A stretch of DNA of 64,000 bases, taken from assembly GCA_903875575.1 (NCBI GenBank), contig CAIQWJ010000083.1, positions 1-64,000 of the forward strand. Reading direction: 5' to 3'. Origin of the DNA: an uncultured Acidobacteriia bacterium (lineage in GTDB: Bacteria; Acidobacteriota; Terriglobia; Bryobacterales; Bryobacteraceae). Position 1 is the stretch's first letter. Every line of letters begins with the position of its first letter. The position numbers and the translations under genes are program-made. Below, one piece after another: positions 20,406 to 30,602 of the stretch. A model generated the notes under the pieces. That model was not told the origin of the DNA and made no database searches. It saw only the letters and a program-made list of their open reading frames with translations.

Positions 20406-21512
20406 TTAGCAGGTTTCTGCCGGCGGGCTCAGGCTGACGCGACGGAATCGCTGCCGAAGCCGCAGAAACCTCGTCTCGATCACGAACCACGACGCGCACC
20501 CCGCCGCGCACGCCACCAGCAGATTCCACGGAAACCGGTTCAGAATGGCATGTCCAAACGGGTTCATGGAGAGCTGCTGCCAGAGATAAAGCGAGTAACT
20601 CAGCTTGCCGACGAACACCAGCGGTGCACTGTTCAAAACCCTCCCCGCAAGGCCCCCAGGCACGAAAACAAACCGAGCCAGCAGACCGGTCAGCACCAGA
20701 TCCATCACCATGCGCAGAATCCTGTTTGCGCTCCCCAGATCCAGCGCATCCATCGCCAGCAGGGCCCCAATGCCCGCCGCCGTCGCAGTCGCTCCGGTCC
20801 ACTGCGGGAAGGCGCCGATGAATCGCCGCACCCGATCCTGCGCCATCGCCAGCAGACACCCCATCGCGATCGGCCCCAGCACCAGTGGCGTGGCATATCG
20901 GAATTGCGGGTTGATCAGTTCATACCCGGTGGTCACAAACAAACCACGCACCAGCACACCCCCAAAGATTGCCGTGACCGCGATCCACACGCACGCTCGC
21001 AGACTGGCAAACCGCATCGCCAGCGGCCAAAGCATGTAAAAGTGCTCTTCCACGGAGAGCGACCACAAATGTCCCACCTGCCACACGCTCTGCGTGAAGT
21101 TGATCGTGTAGGTCAGTACAAAGATCCAGAGCCGTGCCGGAATCTCAATCACCCCGAATGCACTGAGCGCAAAAGCCACCCCCACGTAAGCCAGAAATGC
21201 GGGCAGAATCCGGAGCGCCCGCCGGATATAAAAGAGCCGCAGGGAGATTGACCCGAACCGCTCCTTCTCTTCAATCAAAAGCCGCGTGATCAGAAATCCG
21301 GAGATCACGAAAAAAATCCTGACCCCCAGATCCGCGTGCAGCAGCGCAAACCGAAAGAGAAAGGAATGCCCCTCGGCGCCGCCGATTCCATGCCCCAGCA
21401 GGACCAGCACAATGGAGATCGCGCGCAGTCCGTCCAGCGAGGGAATGGTGCGCGCTTCGCGTGGCTCCATAACCCTGAATGGTAGTACACCGAAGAAAAT
21501 GCAAGAATGCAT
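20406..21512 (-). CDS. OafA/YrhL-type membrane acyltransferase
   Basis: IPSLDGLRAISIVLVLLGHG...GVRIFFVISGFLITRLLIEE. Confidence 0.9.
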   Translation of the reverse strand: MHSCIFFGVLPFRVMEPREARTIPSLDGLRAISIVLVLLGHGIGGAEGHSFLFRFALLHADLGVRIFFVISGFLITRLLIEEKERFGSISLRLFYIRRALRILPAFLAYVGVAFALSAFGVIEIPARLWIFVLTYTINFTQSVWQVGHLWSLSVEEHFYMLWPLAMRFASLRACVWIAVTAIFGGVLVRGLFVTTGYELINPQFRYATPLVLGPIAMGCLLAMAQDRVRRFIGAFPQWTGATATAAGIGALLAMDALDLGSANRILRMVMDLVLTGLLARFVFVPGGLAGRVLNSAPLVFVGKLSYSLYLWQQLSMNPFGHAILNRFPWNLLVACAAGCASWFVIETRFLRLRQRFRRVSLSPPAETC

Positions 21513-21554
21513 ATGGATGCCAATCCCTGCGTCCTTGCGCTGCTCATTAGTACT

Positions 21555-21600
21555 AATACGTTAGAGAGCCGCGACCCGCAAGGGAGCGGTCTTCAAGGCA
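21555..21600. repeat. REP-like element sharing CCGCAAGGGAGCG with 48595-48607
   Basis: AATACGTTAGAGAGCCGCGACCCGCAAGGGAGCGGTCTTCAAGG; exact 13-mer at 21576-21588. Confidence 0.5.
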
Positions 21601-21633
21601 CGTCCTCTCCCCCAGGCCCCGGCAAAACACGGT

Positions 21634-21918
21634 ATGGTTTTTGGTATCGCAACCCGAAAGCTCACCATCACTCTGCCGGAAGATCAACTCACCCAGGTAC
21701 GCGAAATCGTCAACGCAGGCAGCTCCTCCAGCGTCTCAGCCTTCGTGCCGCACGCCCTCGGCGTCGCCCTCTTTGACGCCGCCGGCTGGCAGGAAATGCT
21801 GGAAACCACGCTTCTACGCACCGGTGGACCACTGAAACAGAAAGAACGCGCCTGGGCCGACGCCCTCCTCTCCCCCAAATCGCCACGCAAAGGCCACGGC
21901 ACCAGGCGAGCGGCGTGA
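21634..21918 (+). CDS. Ribbon-helix-helix-like antitoxin
   Basis: KLTITLPEDQLTQVREIVNAGSSSSVSAFVPHAL; ATGA overlap with the PIN gene. Confidence 0.65.
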   Translation: MVFGIATRKLTITLPEDQLTQVREIVNAGSSSSVSAFVPHALGVALFDAAGWQEMLETTLLRTGGPLKQKERAWADALLSPKSPRKGHGTRRAA

Positions 21919-22292
21919 GCGGCATCACGCTCGATGCCTGCGCCCTGATCGCCATAGACAAAGACGACCGCCGGGTACTGGCGCTCATCGCGCGCGCCAC
22001 CGAACGCGGCCTTCGCATCACCGTTCCCGCAACGGCGCTCGCTCAGGTCATCCATCATCTCGCGCGCCAGGTCCGCCTCTGCCGGCTCATTCGCCAACCC
22101 GGCACGGACCTCATACCTCTCAGCGGCTTCGATGCGACAGAGGTTGGTCTTCTGCTGGCGCGGACGGCAACAACGGACATTGTCGATGCCCATGTCGTCG
22201 TCTGCGCCCGAAGGGCGGGCCAGGCCGTTGCCACCAGCGATCCGGAAGACCTCGCACGCCTCGCTCCGGACCTGCAACTCGTGACGGTCTGA
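21915..22292 (+). CDS. PIN-domain toxin (VapC-like)
   Basis: ITLDACALIAI...TTDIVDAHVVVCARRAGQAVATSDPEDLARL. Confidence 0.75.
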   Translation: MSGITLDACALIAIDKDDRRVLALIARATERGLRITVPATALAQVIHHLARQVRLCRLIRQPGTDLIPLSGFDATEVGLLLARTATTDIVDAHVVVCARRAGQAVATSDPEDLARLAPDLQLVTV

Positions 22293-22296
22293 ATCC

Positions 22297-23151
22297 CTAC
22301 TTCACCGTCCCTTCAAACCGAACGCTGCTCTCGGACGAATACTTCCTGTAGTTCCGAAACTCCGTCACGTTCCTGCTGCACAGCGCCGAATCGCGCGGAC
22401 AAATGATAGTCTCCGCATGGGTGGGCAGCAGATAACTCCACTCGCCGATCTTCACGAAACCGTACTCCACCGTCGAATTGGCCGATTTCAGCGGAAACTT
22501 CTCCGGCAATTCCCTTGCCGCCATCTCCGTCCGCAGCACCCCCGAGGTCGCACTATCAATCCAGATCGTCCCGCCATGCGCCGGCGCGTACCCCGACGCA
22601 TCCGCCGAAATGTGCCAGCTCGAATTCGGCTGCTCCACCGCATAGTCGTAACGGATCGCCGCCCGGTTCGCGATCGTCGTCGTGCGCGGCTCCGAAAACA
22701 ATCCCCCGCTGTTCGGAGAAAGAATCACCTCCAGCGTATTCGAAAACTCACCTTCCGACCACCAACCGTTCTTCCCCGGATCCTGCGTCGGCCAGCCATC
22801 CACCAGCAAATCGAGATACACTTCCTTGCCACCCTGCGCCACCACATCGGCGGTCACTGTATCTAACAATCGCCAGGCCTCAGCGGGTTGCGCGACAGGT
22901 GCCTGCGCTGGCGGGCAGTTGTTCGGGCCGCGCGCGTTGGGAACGGAAATGCAGCCCGTCTCTGCCCCACGACTGGAACCCAATACCGGCGAACTCCGGT
23001 ACCGTTGCGTAGTTCTCCGGACCACGTAATCCGGCAGTGATTTGGCGAACGCTGTCGCTGCCCGCCGGGCCGCATCGATCACCGGATCTTGAGCGAACCC
23101 AACCGCAGCGTAGACGAATATGGCCAAAAAACGAAACGCGGTACGCGTCAC
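22297..23151 (-). CDS. Secreted hypothetical protein
   Basis: 284 aa, signal peptide, no domain recognised. Confidence 0.6.
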   Translation of the reverse strand: MTRTAFRFLAIFVYAAVGFAQDPVIDAARRAATAFAKSLPDYVVRRTTQRYRSSPVLGSSRGAETGCISVPNARGPNNCPPAQAPVAQPAEAWRLLDTVTADVVAQGGKEVYLDLLVDGWPTQDPGKNGWWSEGEFSNTLEVILSPNSGGLFSEPRTTTIANRAAIRYDYAVEQPNSSWHISADASGYAPAHGGTIWIDSATSGVLRTEMAARELPEKFPLKSANSTVEYGFVKIGEWSYLLPTHAETIICPRDSALCSRNVTEFRNYRKYSSESSVRFEGTVK

Positions 23152-23230
23152 GGCACCCTCCCTTTCCGTCCATTATGGCTCTTTTCGCGTCCGGCGTTGT
23201 GAAACGCTACACTCTTCATAAGGAATCCCC

Positions 23231-23581
23231 ATGCCTGACGAAGCCGCCCCCCGCACCCTGACCTTCGATGTGGAACGCAAAGGCTCCACCGCCATCGTGC
23301 ACTGTCACGGCCGCCTCGTGGCGGGCCTCAACGACTTGCTCTACAACCAGGTCAGCGGCCTCCTCCCGGATCACAGCCGCATCGTCCTTGACCTCACCGA
23401 CCTCACCCACATGGACAGCATGGGCCTCGGCGCGCTGATTCGTGTGTTTGTCTCGGCGAAATCGGCGGGGAAGGAACTGGTCCTCATCAACCTCGGCCCC
23501 CGCATCCGCCAGTTGCTCGGCATGACGAATCTGCTCTCGGCATTCACGGTCATCGCTGAAAACAACGTCATCATCCCGTAG
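23231..23581 (+). CDS. STAS-domain anti-sigma factor antagonist
   Basis: IVLDLTDLTHMDSMGLGALIRVFVSAKSAGKELVLINLGPRIRQLL. Confidence 0.85.
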   Translation: MPDEAAPRTLTFDVERKGSTAIVHCHGRLVAGLNDLLYNQVSGLLPDHSRIVLDLTDLTHMDSMGLGALIRVFVSAKSAGKELVLINLGPRIRQLLGMTNLLSAFTVIAENNVIIP

Positions 23582-23624
23582 ACAGGCCTCGGCGTCGTTC
23601 ATAAGTTTCTCGCCATAGAAGATA

Positions 23625-24014
23625 ATGCCGGTCACCCACGATTCACTACTGGAGCGGACCACAATCGACTCCGAAGTCCGCTTCGGGAAACCCTGCATCC
23701 GTGGCCATCGGATCACGGTCCAGAAGATCCTCGAATGGCTCGCCAGTGGAGCGTCTCAGGAGCAGATCCTGGCCGATTATCCGCAACTGGAAGCGGACGA
23801 TTTCCTCGCTGTCTACGCCTATGCCGCAGCGTCGGCATCCGCGCATAAATACGTCACTGGATTTCCCTGGTCGGAAAACGCACTTCGCAATGCTCTCACG
23901 GGAACCGGCGACCGGAGAATTCTGGAATATGTGAATATAAAACAGGTGGCTGATACGCGGATCAAATATTGCCGAACCTTAAGCCGCATGATCCACCACC
24001 GAATTTGCGTTTGA
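23625..24014 (+). CDS. DUF433-type protein with non-canonical C-terminal tail
   Basis: IDSEVRFGKPCIRGHRITVQKILEWLASGASQEQILADYPQLEADDFLAVYAYA. Confidence 0.7.
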   Translation: MPVTHDSLLERTTIDSEVRFGKPCIRGHRITVQKILEWLASGASQEQILADYPQLEADDFLAVYAYAAASASAHKYVTGFPWSENALRNALTGTGDRRILEYVNIKQVADTRIKYCRTLSRMIHHRICV

Positions 24015-24285
24015 ATGGAGAACACAGAGCAAAGATCAGGCCCATCTGTTGTTGGATCAACTCGATCCCGGTCAGTTCGAGGCCGTAAGCCGCCTCTTGG
24101 AAGTGATGACCATCCAACCAGCGCATCGGCCGGAAACTGCTCCTGCGGATGATGAACCTGTTACTGAACTGGAGCGCCGTCGTCTTCGCGAAGGGCGCGC
24201 CTGGTTCGCCAAACGTGGCGGCAAGGGCATCCCGATGGAAGAAGTCATGGCCGCTGTTGGCGTCAGGACGGAAGATTCCCAGTAG
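24015..24285 (+). pseudogene. Antitoxin-like protein of a RelE-type pair; ATG start is one nt out of frame with the body
   Basis: Body LDQLDPGQFEAVSRLLEVM...ERRRLREGRAWFAKRGGKGIPMEEVMAAVG; deleting one A of 24031-24033 gives MENTEQDQAHLLLDQLDPGQF. A TTG start at 24046/24049 is the alternative. Confidence 0.55.
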
Positions 24286-24481
24286 TGCCGCCGTACGGGA
24301 TTGAATGGCTGGACGAGGCCGCTGCCGACGTTCGCACCATTGATCGCAGTATGGCCATGCGAATCTTCGATGGCATTCTGCATTTTGCCCGCACAGGTTC
24401 GGGCGATATCAAGACTCTCCACGGCGATATGACGGGATCCCTCCGCCTTCGCGTCGGCCAGGATCGGAAGCCTATCGCTAA
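24285..24481 (+). pseudogene. RelE-type toxin with internal deletion
   Basis: MPPYGIEWLDEAAADVRTIDRSMAMRIFDGILHFARTGSGDIKTLHGDMTGSLRLRVG then out-of-frame ...GSEAYR* at 24455-24481. Confidence 0.7.
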
Positions 24482-24834
24482 CCAGACAGCCTGTGCGATT
24501 CAACCTGCCCGGCGTACCATCGTTCGTCGAGAAACTCAGGTGGCACGCCGCTTCCACACGGGTCAATATTGCGGCGCTCCAACTCGTTGAACCATTCGTT
24601 ACGAAGGGTCTCCGGAAACCTGGAGCCACACCAGGGGCAGAACTGGATAACGACCACGCTGTCGCCTCCGTCGGGCACGCGAATACCAATCTCTCGGAAC
24701 TTCGCCGTCCAGATGATCATCTCGTCTTCATCCCGGAGCGCATCCCCCATCCGAGCGCAACAAGGAAAAGCGTCGATCTCACCATCGTGTCCCATTCGGA
24801 TCGTCTCCCTCCACATTGTAAGCTCAAATCCCAC
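24478..24834 (-). CDS. Hypothetical protein with CPWCG zinc-ribbon-like motif (DUF6980-like)
   Basis: VVVIQFCPWCGSRFPETLRNEWFNELERRNIDP. Confidence 0.6.
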   Translation of the reverse strand: MGFELTMWRETIRMGHDGEIDAFPCCARMGDALRDEDEMIIWTAKFREIGIRVPDGGDSVVVIQFCPWCGSRFPETLRNEWFNELERRNIDPCGSGVPPEFLDERWYAGQVESHRLSG

Positions 24835-24854
24835 CCACGCCCCTAAGAATTCCT

Positions 24855-24889
24855 CTTGGCGTCCTTCGCGAAACTTGGCGTCCTTCGCG
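24855..24889. repeat. Two direct copies of CTTGGCGTCCTTCGCG
   Basis: Copies at 24855-24870 and 24874-24889, 19-nt period. Confidence 0.85.
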
Positions 24890-25025
24890 TCAAAATCCCC
24901 CCACCCGAATCCCCAGTCCTGCCCATTTCAAAACTATATCTACCAATAAAATCAACAACTTAATAAATTTCCAGCCAAAACTCCGGACTCCCGCATGATA
25001 AACCGGACATGAGGAACACCACATC

Positions 25026-25715
25026 ATGCCAAACGTCCGACCCATCTCAGAAACGCCGCAATCTCTCAAAAAGAAAAACACCGACCGCACCCGCTACAAC
25101 GCCCTCCGTCACGGCCTCACCGCCCAGGTCCTCATCATGTCCGACGAAGACCGTCGTCACTACGACATCTTCCTCGCCAACACCATCGACGAACTGGCCC
25201 CCGTCGGCCAGATCGAAACCTCGCTCGCCACCGCGATCGCCGAGCACGACTGGCGTCTCAAATCCATCCGCGCCCGCTGCAACAACATCGTCGCCCTCGG
25301 CCAGTTCGATGGCACCCAAAACCGCTTCGCCACCGAGCATCCCGAAATTCAGAACGCCGTCACCGACGCCATTACCACCGCCGAGCATTCCGAAGAGCTC
25401 GTGCGCCTCTCTCTTTACGAACAACGCACCCAGCGCGCCTGGAAAAACGCGATGACCGACCTCAAACAGGTCCAGGCCGACCGCGAGGCCAAACTCCTCA
25501 AACAGCAGGAATCCGCCCGCTCCCTCCTCTACTACCACAAATTAAGGGACTTACCCTGGCAGCCGGCCGACGACAACTTCGTTTTTTCGACCGACGAAAT
25601 CGAGTACAACGCCAGCCGTTTTCATCGCGAAGCGCTGGGCAAAAGGGACGTCTACAGGTACCGGGGTGACTTCTTCCCCTGCGATGTCCCCCGCAAACGC
25701 GAAGAATCGGAATAA
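25026..25715 (+). CDS. Hypothetical protein of the 'NALRHGL' family
   Basis: N-terminal RTRYNALRHGLTAQVLIMSDEDRRHYDIF; 229 aa. Confidence 0.65.
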   Translation: MPNVRPISETPQSLKKKNTDRTRYNALRHGLTAQVLIMSDEDRRHYDIFLANTIDELAPVGQIETSLATAIAEHDWRLKSIRARCNNIVALGQFDGTQNRFATEHPEIQNAVTDAITTAEHSEELVRLSLYEQRTQRAWKNAMTDLKQVQADREAKLLKQQESARSLLYYHKLRDLPWQPADDNFVFSTDEIEYNASRFHREALGKRDVYRYRGDFFPCDVPRKREESE

Positions 25716-25812
25716 CCTCGCGCCAAAATCGCTCGAAGCTCTGACCCTGACGCAACGCCACGCCATTCGTGCGCCTGTAATAATGTGCCCCGCGCTCGGT
25801 CTACTCTGGTGA

Positions 25813-26376
25813 ATGCAAGTGGCGACTGAAGAAACCCCCATATCCCGCCAGCCATCCCCGCCGCACGGCCCCGGTGCCTGGGAACCGCTGACGCTCGAAA
25901 GCGCCTTCGAAGCGCACCACGCCCTGATCTTTCGGGTTGCCTACCGGATGACCGGCAGCGCGCAGGATGCCGAAGACGTCCTCCAGACCGTCTTCCTCCG
26001 TCTGGCCTCGCGCGATGCCTCGTCGGCAGGCATCGAAAACGCGGAAGGTTATCTCCGCCGCGCCGCCGTCCACGCCTCGCTGAACCTGTTGGAACTGCGG
26101 TCGCGCAAAGACATCCCGCTCGATGGCGTCGCCGAACCCGCCAGCCGCGGCCTCGGTTTCGGAGACCAGCGCGATCTTCGCGAACTCCTCCGCAACGCCC
26201 TCGGCAAGCTCGACCGCCGCTCCGCCGAGATGTTCGCCCTTCGCTTCATCGAAGGGCACTCCAATCCGGAGATCGCGGAGATGTACGGGGTTTCCGCTCT
26301 GGTGGTCGCCGTGACTCTTCACCGCGCCCGCAAGCAGTTACAAAAAGATATTCGTGAGATGGGAGGTGTCCGATGA
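25813..26376 (+). CDS. ECF-type RNA polymerase sigma factor
   Basis: LIFRVAYRMTGSAQDAEDVLQTVFLRLAS...NPEIAEMYGVSALVVAVTLHRARKQLQKDI. Confidence 0.85.
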   Translation: MQVATEETPISRQPSPPHGPGAWEPLTLESAFEAHHALIFRVAYRMTGSAQDAEDVLQTVFLRLASRDASSAGIENAEGYLRRAAVHASLNLLELRSRKDIPLDGVAEPASRGLGFGDQRDLRELLRNALGKLDRRSAEMFALRFIEGHSNPEIAEMYGVSALVVAVTLHRARKQLQKDIREMGGVR

Positions 26377-28802
26377 AACAGAATCTTGATCAAACATTGC
26401 AGGCAATCCGCGAGCAGGAACCAACGGCTGCTGAGCTCGAACAGGCCGCCGCCCGCGTGCGCCAGCGGCTCTTCCCAACGGCCGATGCCGTCACCGCCGC
26501 CTCCGGTCGTGCCATTCGCGATTGCGCCGGTTTCATCGAAATCATGCCCGCCTCGCTCGCCGGTTCGCTCGATGCCTCCCGGCAGATGCTCCTCGATGTC
26601 CACGTCCGCGAGTGCGTCGAATGCCGCCGCGCCATGGACCGCCTGCGCAATCGCGCCGCCCATGTCGTTGTGATGCCCGCCCCGCCGCGCAGCCGCGTCA
26701 ACTACCAACTCTGGGCCGTCGCCGCTTCCGTGATGTTGGTTGTCGGTGGAGCTGGTTATTGGGGTTACTACGAATTTCCCGCCCTCCGCGGCGGCCCCCG
26801 CGCCACCGTCGAACAGATCGATGGAGCCCTCTACCGCGTCAGCGGCGGTTCCCTCGTCCTGATCTCCCAGGGTGCCGAACTCAATGAGAATGACGCCGTG
26901 CGCACCGCGAAAAATTCCACCGCCATCCTCCGCCTTAACGATGGTTCCAAAGTTGAGTTGAACCAACGGGCTCAGGTTTACGTAACCAGAAGTTGGACCG
27001 GCTCCACTGTACATCTCGGCATGGGAAACATCATCGTCGCGGCGGCGAAACAGCGCCGCGGCTCGCTTCAGGTGGCAACATCAGATTGCAACGTCTCCGT
27101 CAAGGGCACGGTCTTCTCCGTCGACGCCGGCACCACCGGCTCGCGTGTAGCAGTTGCCGAAGGCACCGTCTGGGTGGACCACGGTTCGCAGCACGATGTC
27201 CTTCACAAGGGCGATCAAACCAGCACCGCTCCCAACATGACGCCCGCTCCCATTGCCCAGGCCTTCAACTGGAGTCCCAACTCTTCCGAATACCTTGCAC
27301 TCCTGGGCGACCTCGCCGCTCTCAATCACCAGATCACCGCCATCTCCGCCCCGGGGCTGCGCTACCAATCCGCTCTGATCTCGCTGCTGCCCGCCAACAC
27401 CGTAGCCGTGGCTGCCATTCCGAATGTCGGCGGCACGCTCAGTCAGGCCAATGTGCTCTTCCATCAGAAACTCGCCGAAAACGGGCCGCTCGCCACATGG
27501 TGGAATCAACTCACGCCCACGCAGAGGGACAACTTTGACAAGACCATGCAGCAGATGACGACCGCCACTCAATACCTCGGCAATGAGATCGTCGTCTACG
27601 CCACGGCCTTCAAAGGCTCGCCTGTCATCATGGCGCAGGAAGTCCAGCCCGGCCTCGATACTTATCTCAAATCGCAGTTGCCAGCGGATCTGGTCTCTCA
27701 CATGCAGTTCGATAACAACCTGTTTATCGTTTCCGATAAGCCGGTCACTCCATCCGGCGGTTTCACTTCCACCCCGCTCTACCAGAAGCTCGCGCCGGAA
27801 TACCAGCAGGGCGCTGGCTGGCTCTTCGCCGCCGACCTCGCCACTCTCGCCGCCGGTCTGCCCGCCACCACAGGCCTTCAGGACGTGCGCTACTTCCTCG
27901 CCACCAGCAAGGCGACCGGCACTCTGGCCGACAGCGAAAACCACGCCTCCGTCTTCTTCGCCAAAGACCGCACCGGCGTCGCCTCGTGGCTCGCCACTCC
28001 CGGCCCCATGGGCACTCTCAACTTCATTTCGCCCGATGCCGGCTTCGCCGTCTCCACCATCCTGAAGAGTCCGACCCTCATCGTGGATGACCTGATGAAA
28101 TCCATGTCGCAGATCGCCAACCAGACCCTCGCCGTCACTGACCTCGCCAGCGCCTTCGGCGGCGAAGTGACCGTCGCTCTCGATGGCCCGCTCGTCCCCG
28201 TACCCGCCATCAAAATCATCGCCGAGGTCTACGATGCCAACCGCATCCAGACCGCCATGAATAAGGTCGCCGCCGAGTACAACGCCTCGCCCAGCGATCA
28301 CACCCGCACCGGCGAACTCCACCTCACCCAGACCGACGCCGACGGCCAGTCCTACTACACCCTGAAGTTCGACAAGCTCCCCTGGGAGGCCGACTGGACG
28401 TTCGTGGATGGCTACTGGGTCATGGCAACCAGCCGCGAACTCGTGGTGCGTTCCATCCAGAACCGGCAGACCGGCTATACTTTGCCTAAGTCCGCCGCGT
28501 TCCAATCCAAGCTCTCTCACGATGGCAACACCAACTTCTCCGCCGTCATGTACCACAACATGGGACAAACCTTGACCCCGATTCTCGCTCTCCTCGGCGG
28601 CTTCAACCTGACCCCAAACCAGCAGAAATCGCTCGACCTGCTGAAGACCGGTGATTCCGGCGGTCTCGTCGCCTTCTGGGCCAGCCCGGACCGTATCGAT
28701 ATGTCCGCCAAAGGTGCCATTTTCGGCATGGACGTGACCTCGCTCCTCGCCATGCAGGCGACAGGCCCGCTCGGCATGATGAAAAGCATGGTGACCCGGT
28801 GA
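26373..28802 (+). CDS. Large HxxxCxxC zinc-finger / FecR-domain transmembrane protein
   Basis: [12 protein letters not shown], one TM segment ([19 protein letters not shown]), FecR-like region ([14 protein letters not shown]...[15 protein letters not shown]), about 500-aa extracytoplasmic C-terminus. Confidence 0.8.
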   Translation: MKQNLDQTLQAIREQEPTAAELEQAAARVRQRLFPTADAVTAASGRAIRDCAGFIEIMPASLAGSLDASRQMLLDVHVRECVECRRAMDRLRNRAAHVVVMPAPPRSRVNYQLWAVAASVMLVVGGAGYWGYYEFPALRGGPRATVEQIDGALYRVSGGSLVLISQGAELNENDAVRTAKNSTAILRLNDGSKVELNQRAQVYVTRSWTGSTVHLGMGNIIVAAAKQRRGSLQVATSDCNVSVKGTVFSVDAGTTGSRVAVAEGTVWVDHGSQHDVLHKGDQTSTAPNMTPAPIAQAFNWSPNSSEYLALLGDLAALNHQITAISAPGLRYQSALISLLPANTVAVAAIPNVGGTLSQANVLFHQKLAENGPLATWWNQLTPTQRDNFDKTMQQMTTATQYLGNEIVVYATAFKGSPVIMAQEVQPGLDTYLKSQLPADLVSHMQFDNNLFIVSDKPVTPSGGFTSTPLYQKLAPEYQQGAGWLFAADLATLAAGLPATTGLQDVRYFLATSKATGTLADSENHASVFFAKDRTGVASWLATPGPMGTLNFISPDAGFAVSTILKSPTLIVDDLMKSMSQIANQTLAVTDLASAFGGEVTVALDGPLVPVPAIKIIAEVYDANRIQTAMNKVAAEYNASPSDHTRTGELHLTQTDADGQSYYTLKFDKLPWEADWTFVDGYWVMATSRELVVRSIQNRQTGYTLPKSAAFQSKLSHDGNTNFSAVMYHNMGQTLTPILALLGGFNLTPNQQKSLDLLKTGDSGGLVAFWASPDRIDMSAKGAIFGMDVTSLLAMQATGPLGMMKSMVTR

Positions 28803-29755
28803 CGGAACCCCATATCGAGCTCGAAGATCTCCGCGTGACCCTCGGGAAGCGCGAGATTCTTCGCGGCCTCAATCTTCAGCTCCGCGCTCGCACGGTTGGC
28901 CTTCTTGGTCCCAACGGTGCGGGCAAGAGCACACTCATCAACACGCTTCTCGGCTTCTGGAAGCCCACCTCCGGCACGGCCCGCGTGATGGGTTTCGACG
29001 TTCGCACACAGGCCCGCCAGATCCGTGCGCTCATCGGCTACATGCCGGAGAACGATTGCTTCATCGCCAACATGCCGGCCGTTTCCTTCGTCCGGCTGGG
29101 CGCGGAACTCTCCGGCCTCCCCGCCGAACAGGCGCTCGAACGCGCGCATGAGGCACTCTTTTATGTCGGCCTCGGAGAAGCCCGTTATCGCAAGATGGGT
29201 GCCTTCTCGCTCGGCATGAAGCAGATGGCGAAACTCGCCCAGGCCATCGTCCACGGGCCCAAAGTTCTGATCCTCGATGAGCCGACCAACGGCCTCGATC
29301 CCCAGGCCCGCACCCGCATGATCAAACTGATCCAGGAAATGCGCGACCTCGGCACCATGCACATCGTAGTCTGCTCGCACCTCCTTCGCGACATCGAAGA
29401 AGTCTGCGAAGAGGCCGTCATTCTCAAAGCCGGTCAGATCGTCCACTACTCGAACCTCGAAGCCGAGCGCGCCTCCAACCGCCGCTTCGTCGAAATAGAA
29501 ACCGAAGGTGACGATGGCACTTTCGCCGACGCCATCGAAATGCTCGGCTGCGTCTGTTCCGTGACCGCCGGCAAAATCCGCACCGTGCTGCCCGAAGGCA
29601 TTGAGATCCGCGACATCTACCGCCTCGCCGCCGCCCGCGACATCCAGCTTCGCCGTCTGAACTACCGCCGCGACAGCCTCGAAGACATCTTCCTGAAAGC
29701 CATGGACATGAAGACGCCAGACATCAAGAAAGAGGTTCTCAGTGGCCGTCTATAA
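28799..29755 (+). CDS. ABC transporter ATP-binding protein
   Basis: [10 protein letters not shown]...[35 protein letters not shown] start. Confidence 0.95.
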   Translation: MTEPHIELEDLRVTLGKREILRGLNLQLRARTVGLLGPNGAGKSTLINTLLGFWKPTSGTARVMGFDVRTQARQIRALIGYMPENDCFIANMPAVSFVRLGAELSGLPAEQALERAHEALFYVGLGEARYRKMGAFSLGMKQMAKLAQAIVHGPKVLILDEPTNGLDPQARTRMIKLIQEMRDLGTMHIVVCSHLLRDIEEVCEEAVILKAGQIVHYSNLEAERASNRRFVEIETEGDDGTFADAIEMLGCVCSVTAGKIRTVLPEGIEIRDIYRLAAARDIQLRRLNYRRDSLEDIFLKAMDMKTPDIKKEVLSGRL

Positions 29756-30602
29756 GCGAACTTATAAAGCCTATTCCGGCCCTCTGACGCCGCCAGCCAG
29801 CCGCTTCCTGGTCCTCCAGCGCTACGCCTTTCGCTCCGTCTTCAAATCGCGCCTGCTGCTGATCGGCTATCTGCTCTGCTTCGTCCCGATGATCTTCGTC
29901 CTGGCGACTCTCTACGTCAATCAGAACGCAACCTTGCTCGCGCTCGTGAACCAGAAGGCCGGCTTCTTCAAGATCGACGGCAACTTCTTCCTGAACATCC
30001 TCGGCTTCCAGTTCGTCCTGGCCGGCTTCCTGACCGCCTTTATAGCCCCCACTCTCGTTGCCCCGGATCTGGTCAACGGCGCGCTCTCGCTCTATCTCAG
30101 CCGACCCTTCTCGCGCACCGAATACATCCTCGGCAAAGGGGCAGTCATCGCAACCCTTGCCGGTGCCCTGACCCTCGTGCCCGGCCTGCTCATGTTCACC
30201 ATCCAGAGTTCGCTCGTGGGCTGGAACTGGATGCTCGACAACTTCTACCTGGCGACGGCCACCGTGCTCATCTCCGGAATCGTGCTCTCGATCTTCACCC
30301 TGCTCGGGCTCGCCATGTCGGCCCTGGTCCGCTGGCGCATCGTCGCGGGCGCTCTGATTCTTGCAGTCTTCGCGATTGGCAAGGGTTTCGGTGCCATGAT
30401 CAACAACGTTATGCGCACCAACAACGGCGTCTACCTCGACATGCAGTCGCTGATCCAGACCGTGGCGCAGGATCTCTTCCACAACACGCGTCCCGTTGAC
30501 GACATACCCGTGTACGGTGCATGGATCGCGCTCCTCGCCATCTGCGGCGTCCTGCTGTTAATCATCAATCGCAAGCTGCGAGTCTGTGAGGTCGCCGGAT
30601 GA
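29742..30602 (+). CDS. ABC transporter permease
   Basis: 286 aa, six predicted TM segments; overlaps both neighbouring ATPase genes. Confidence 0.85.
   Translation: MAVYKRTYKAYSGPLTPPASRFLVLQRYAFRSVFKSRLLLIGYLLCFVPMIFVLATLYVNQNATLLALVNQKAGFFKIDGNFFLNILGFQFVLAGFLTAFIAPTLVAPDLVNGALSLYLSRPFSRTEYILGKGAVIATLAGALTLVPGLLMFTIQSSLVGWNWMLDNFYLATATVLISGIVLSIFTLLGLAMSALVRWRIVAGALILAVFAIGKGFGAMINNVMRTNNGVYLDMQSLIQTVAQDLFHNTRPVDDIPVYGAWIALLAICGVLLLIINRKLRVCEVAG

Noticed and set aside
24855-24889. CRISPR-like interpretation of the 16-bp direct repeat
   Set aside because: Only two copies with a 3-nt spacer and no cas genes in the window.
27081-28568. 495-aa minus-strand ORF opposite the FecR-like gene
   Set aside because: Repetitive Gly/Val/Asp-rich shadow translation; plus-strand gene is well supported.
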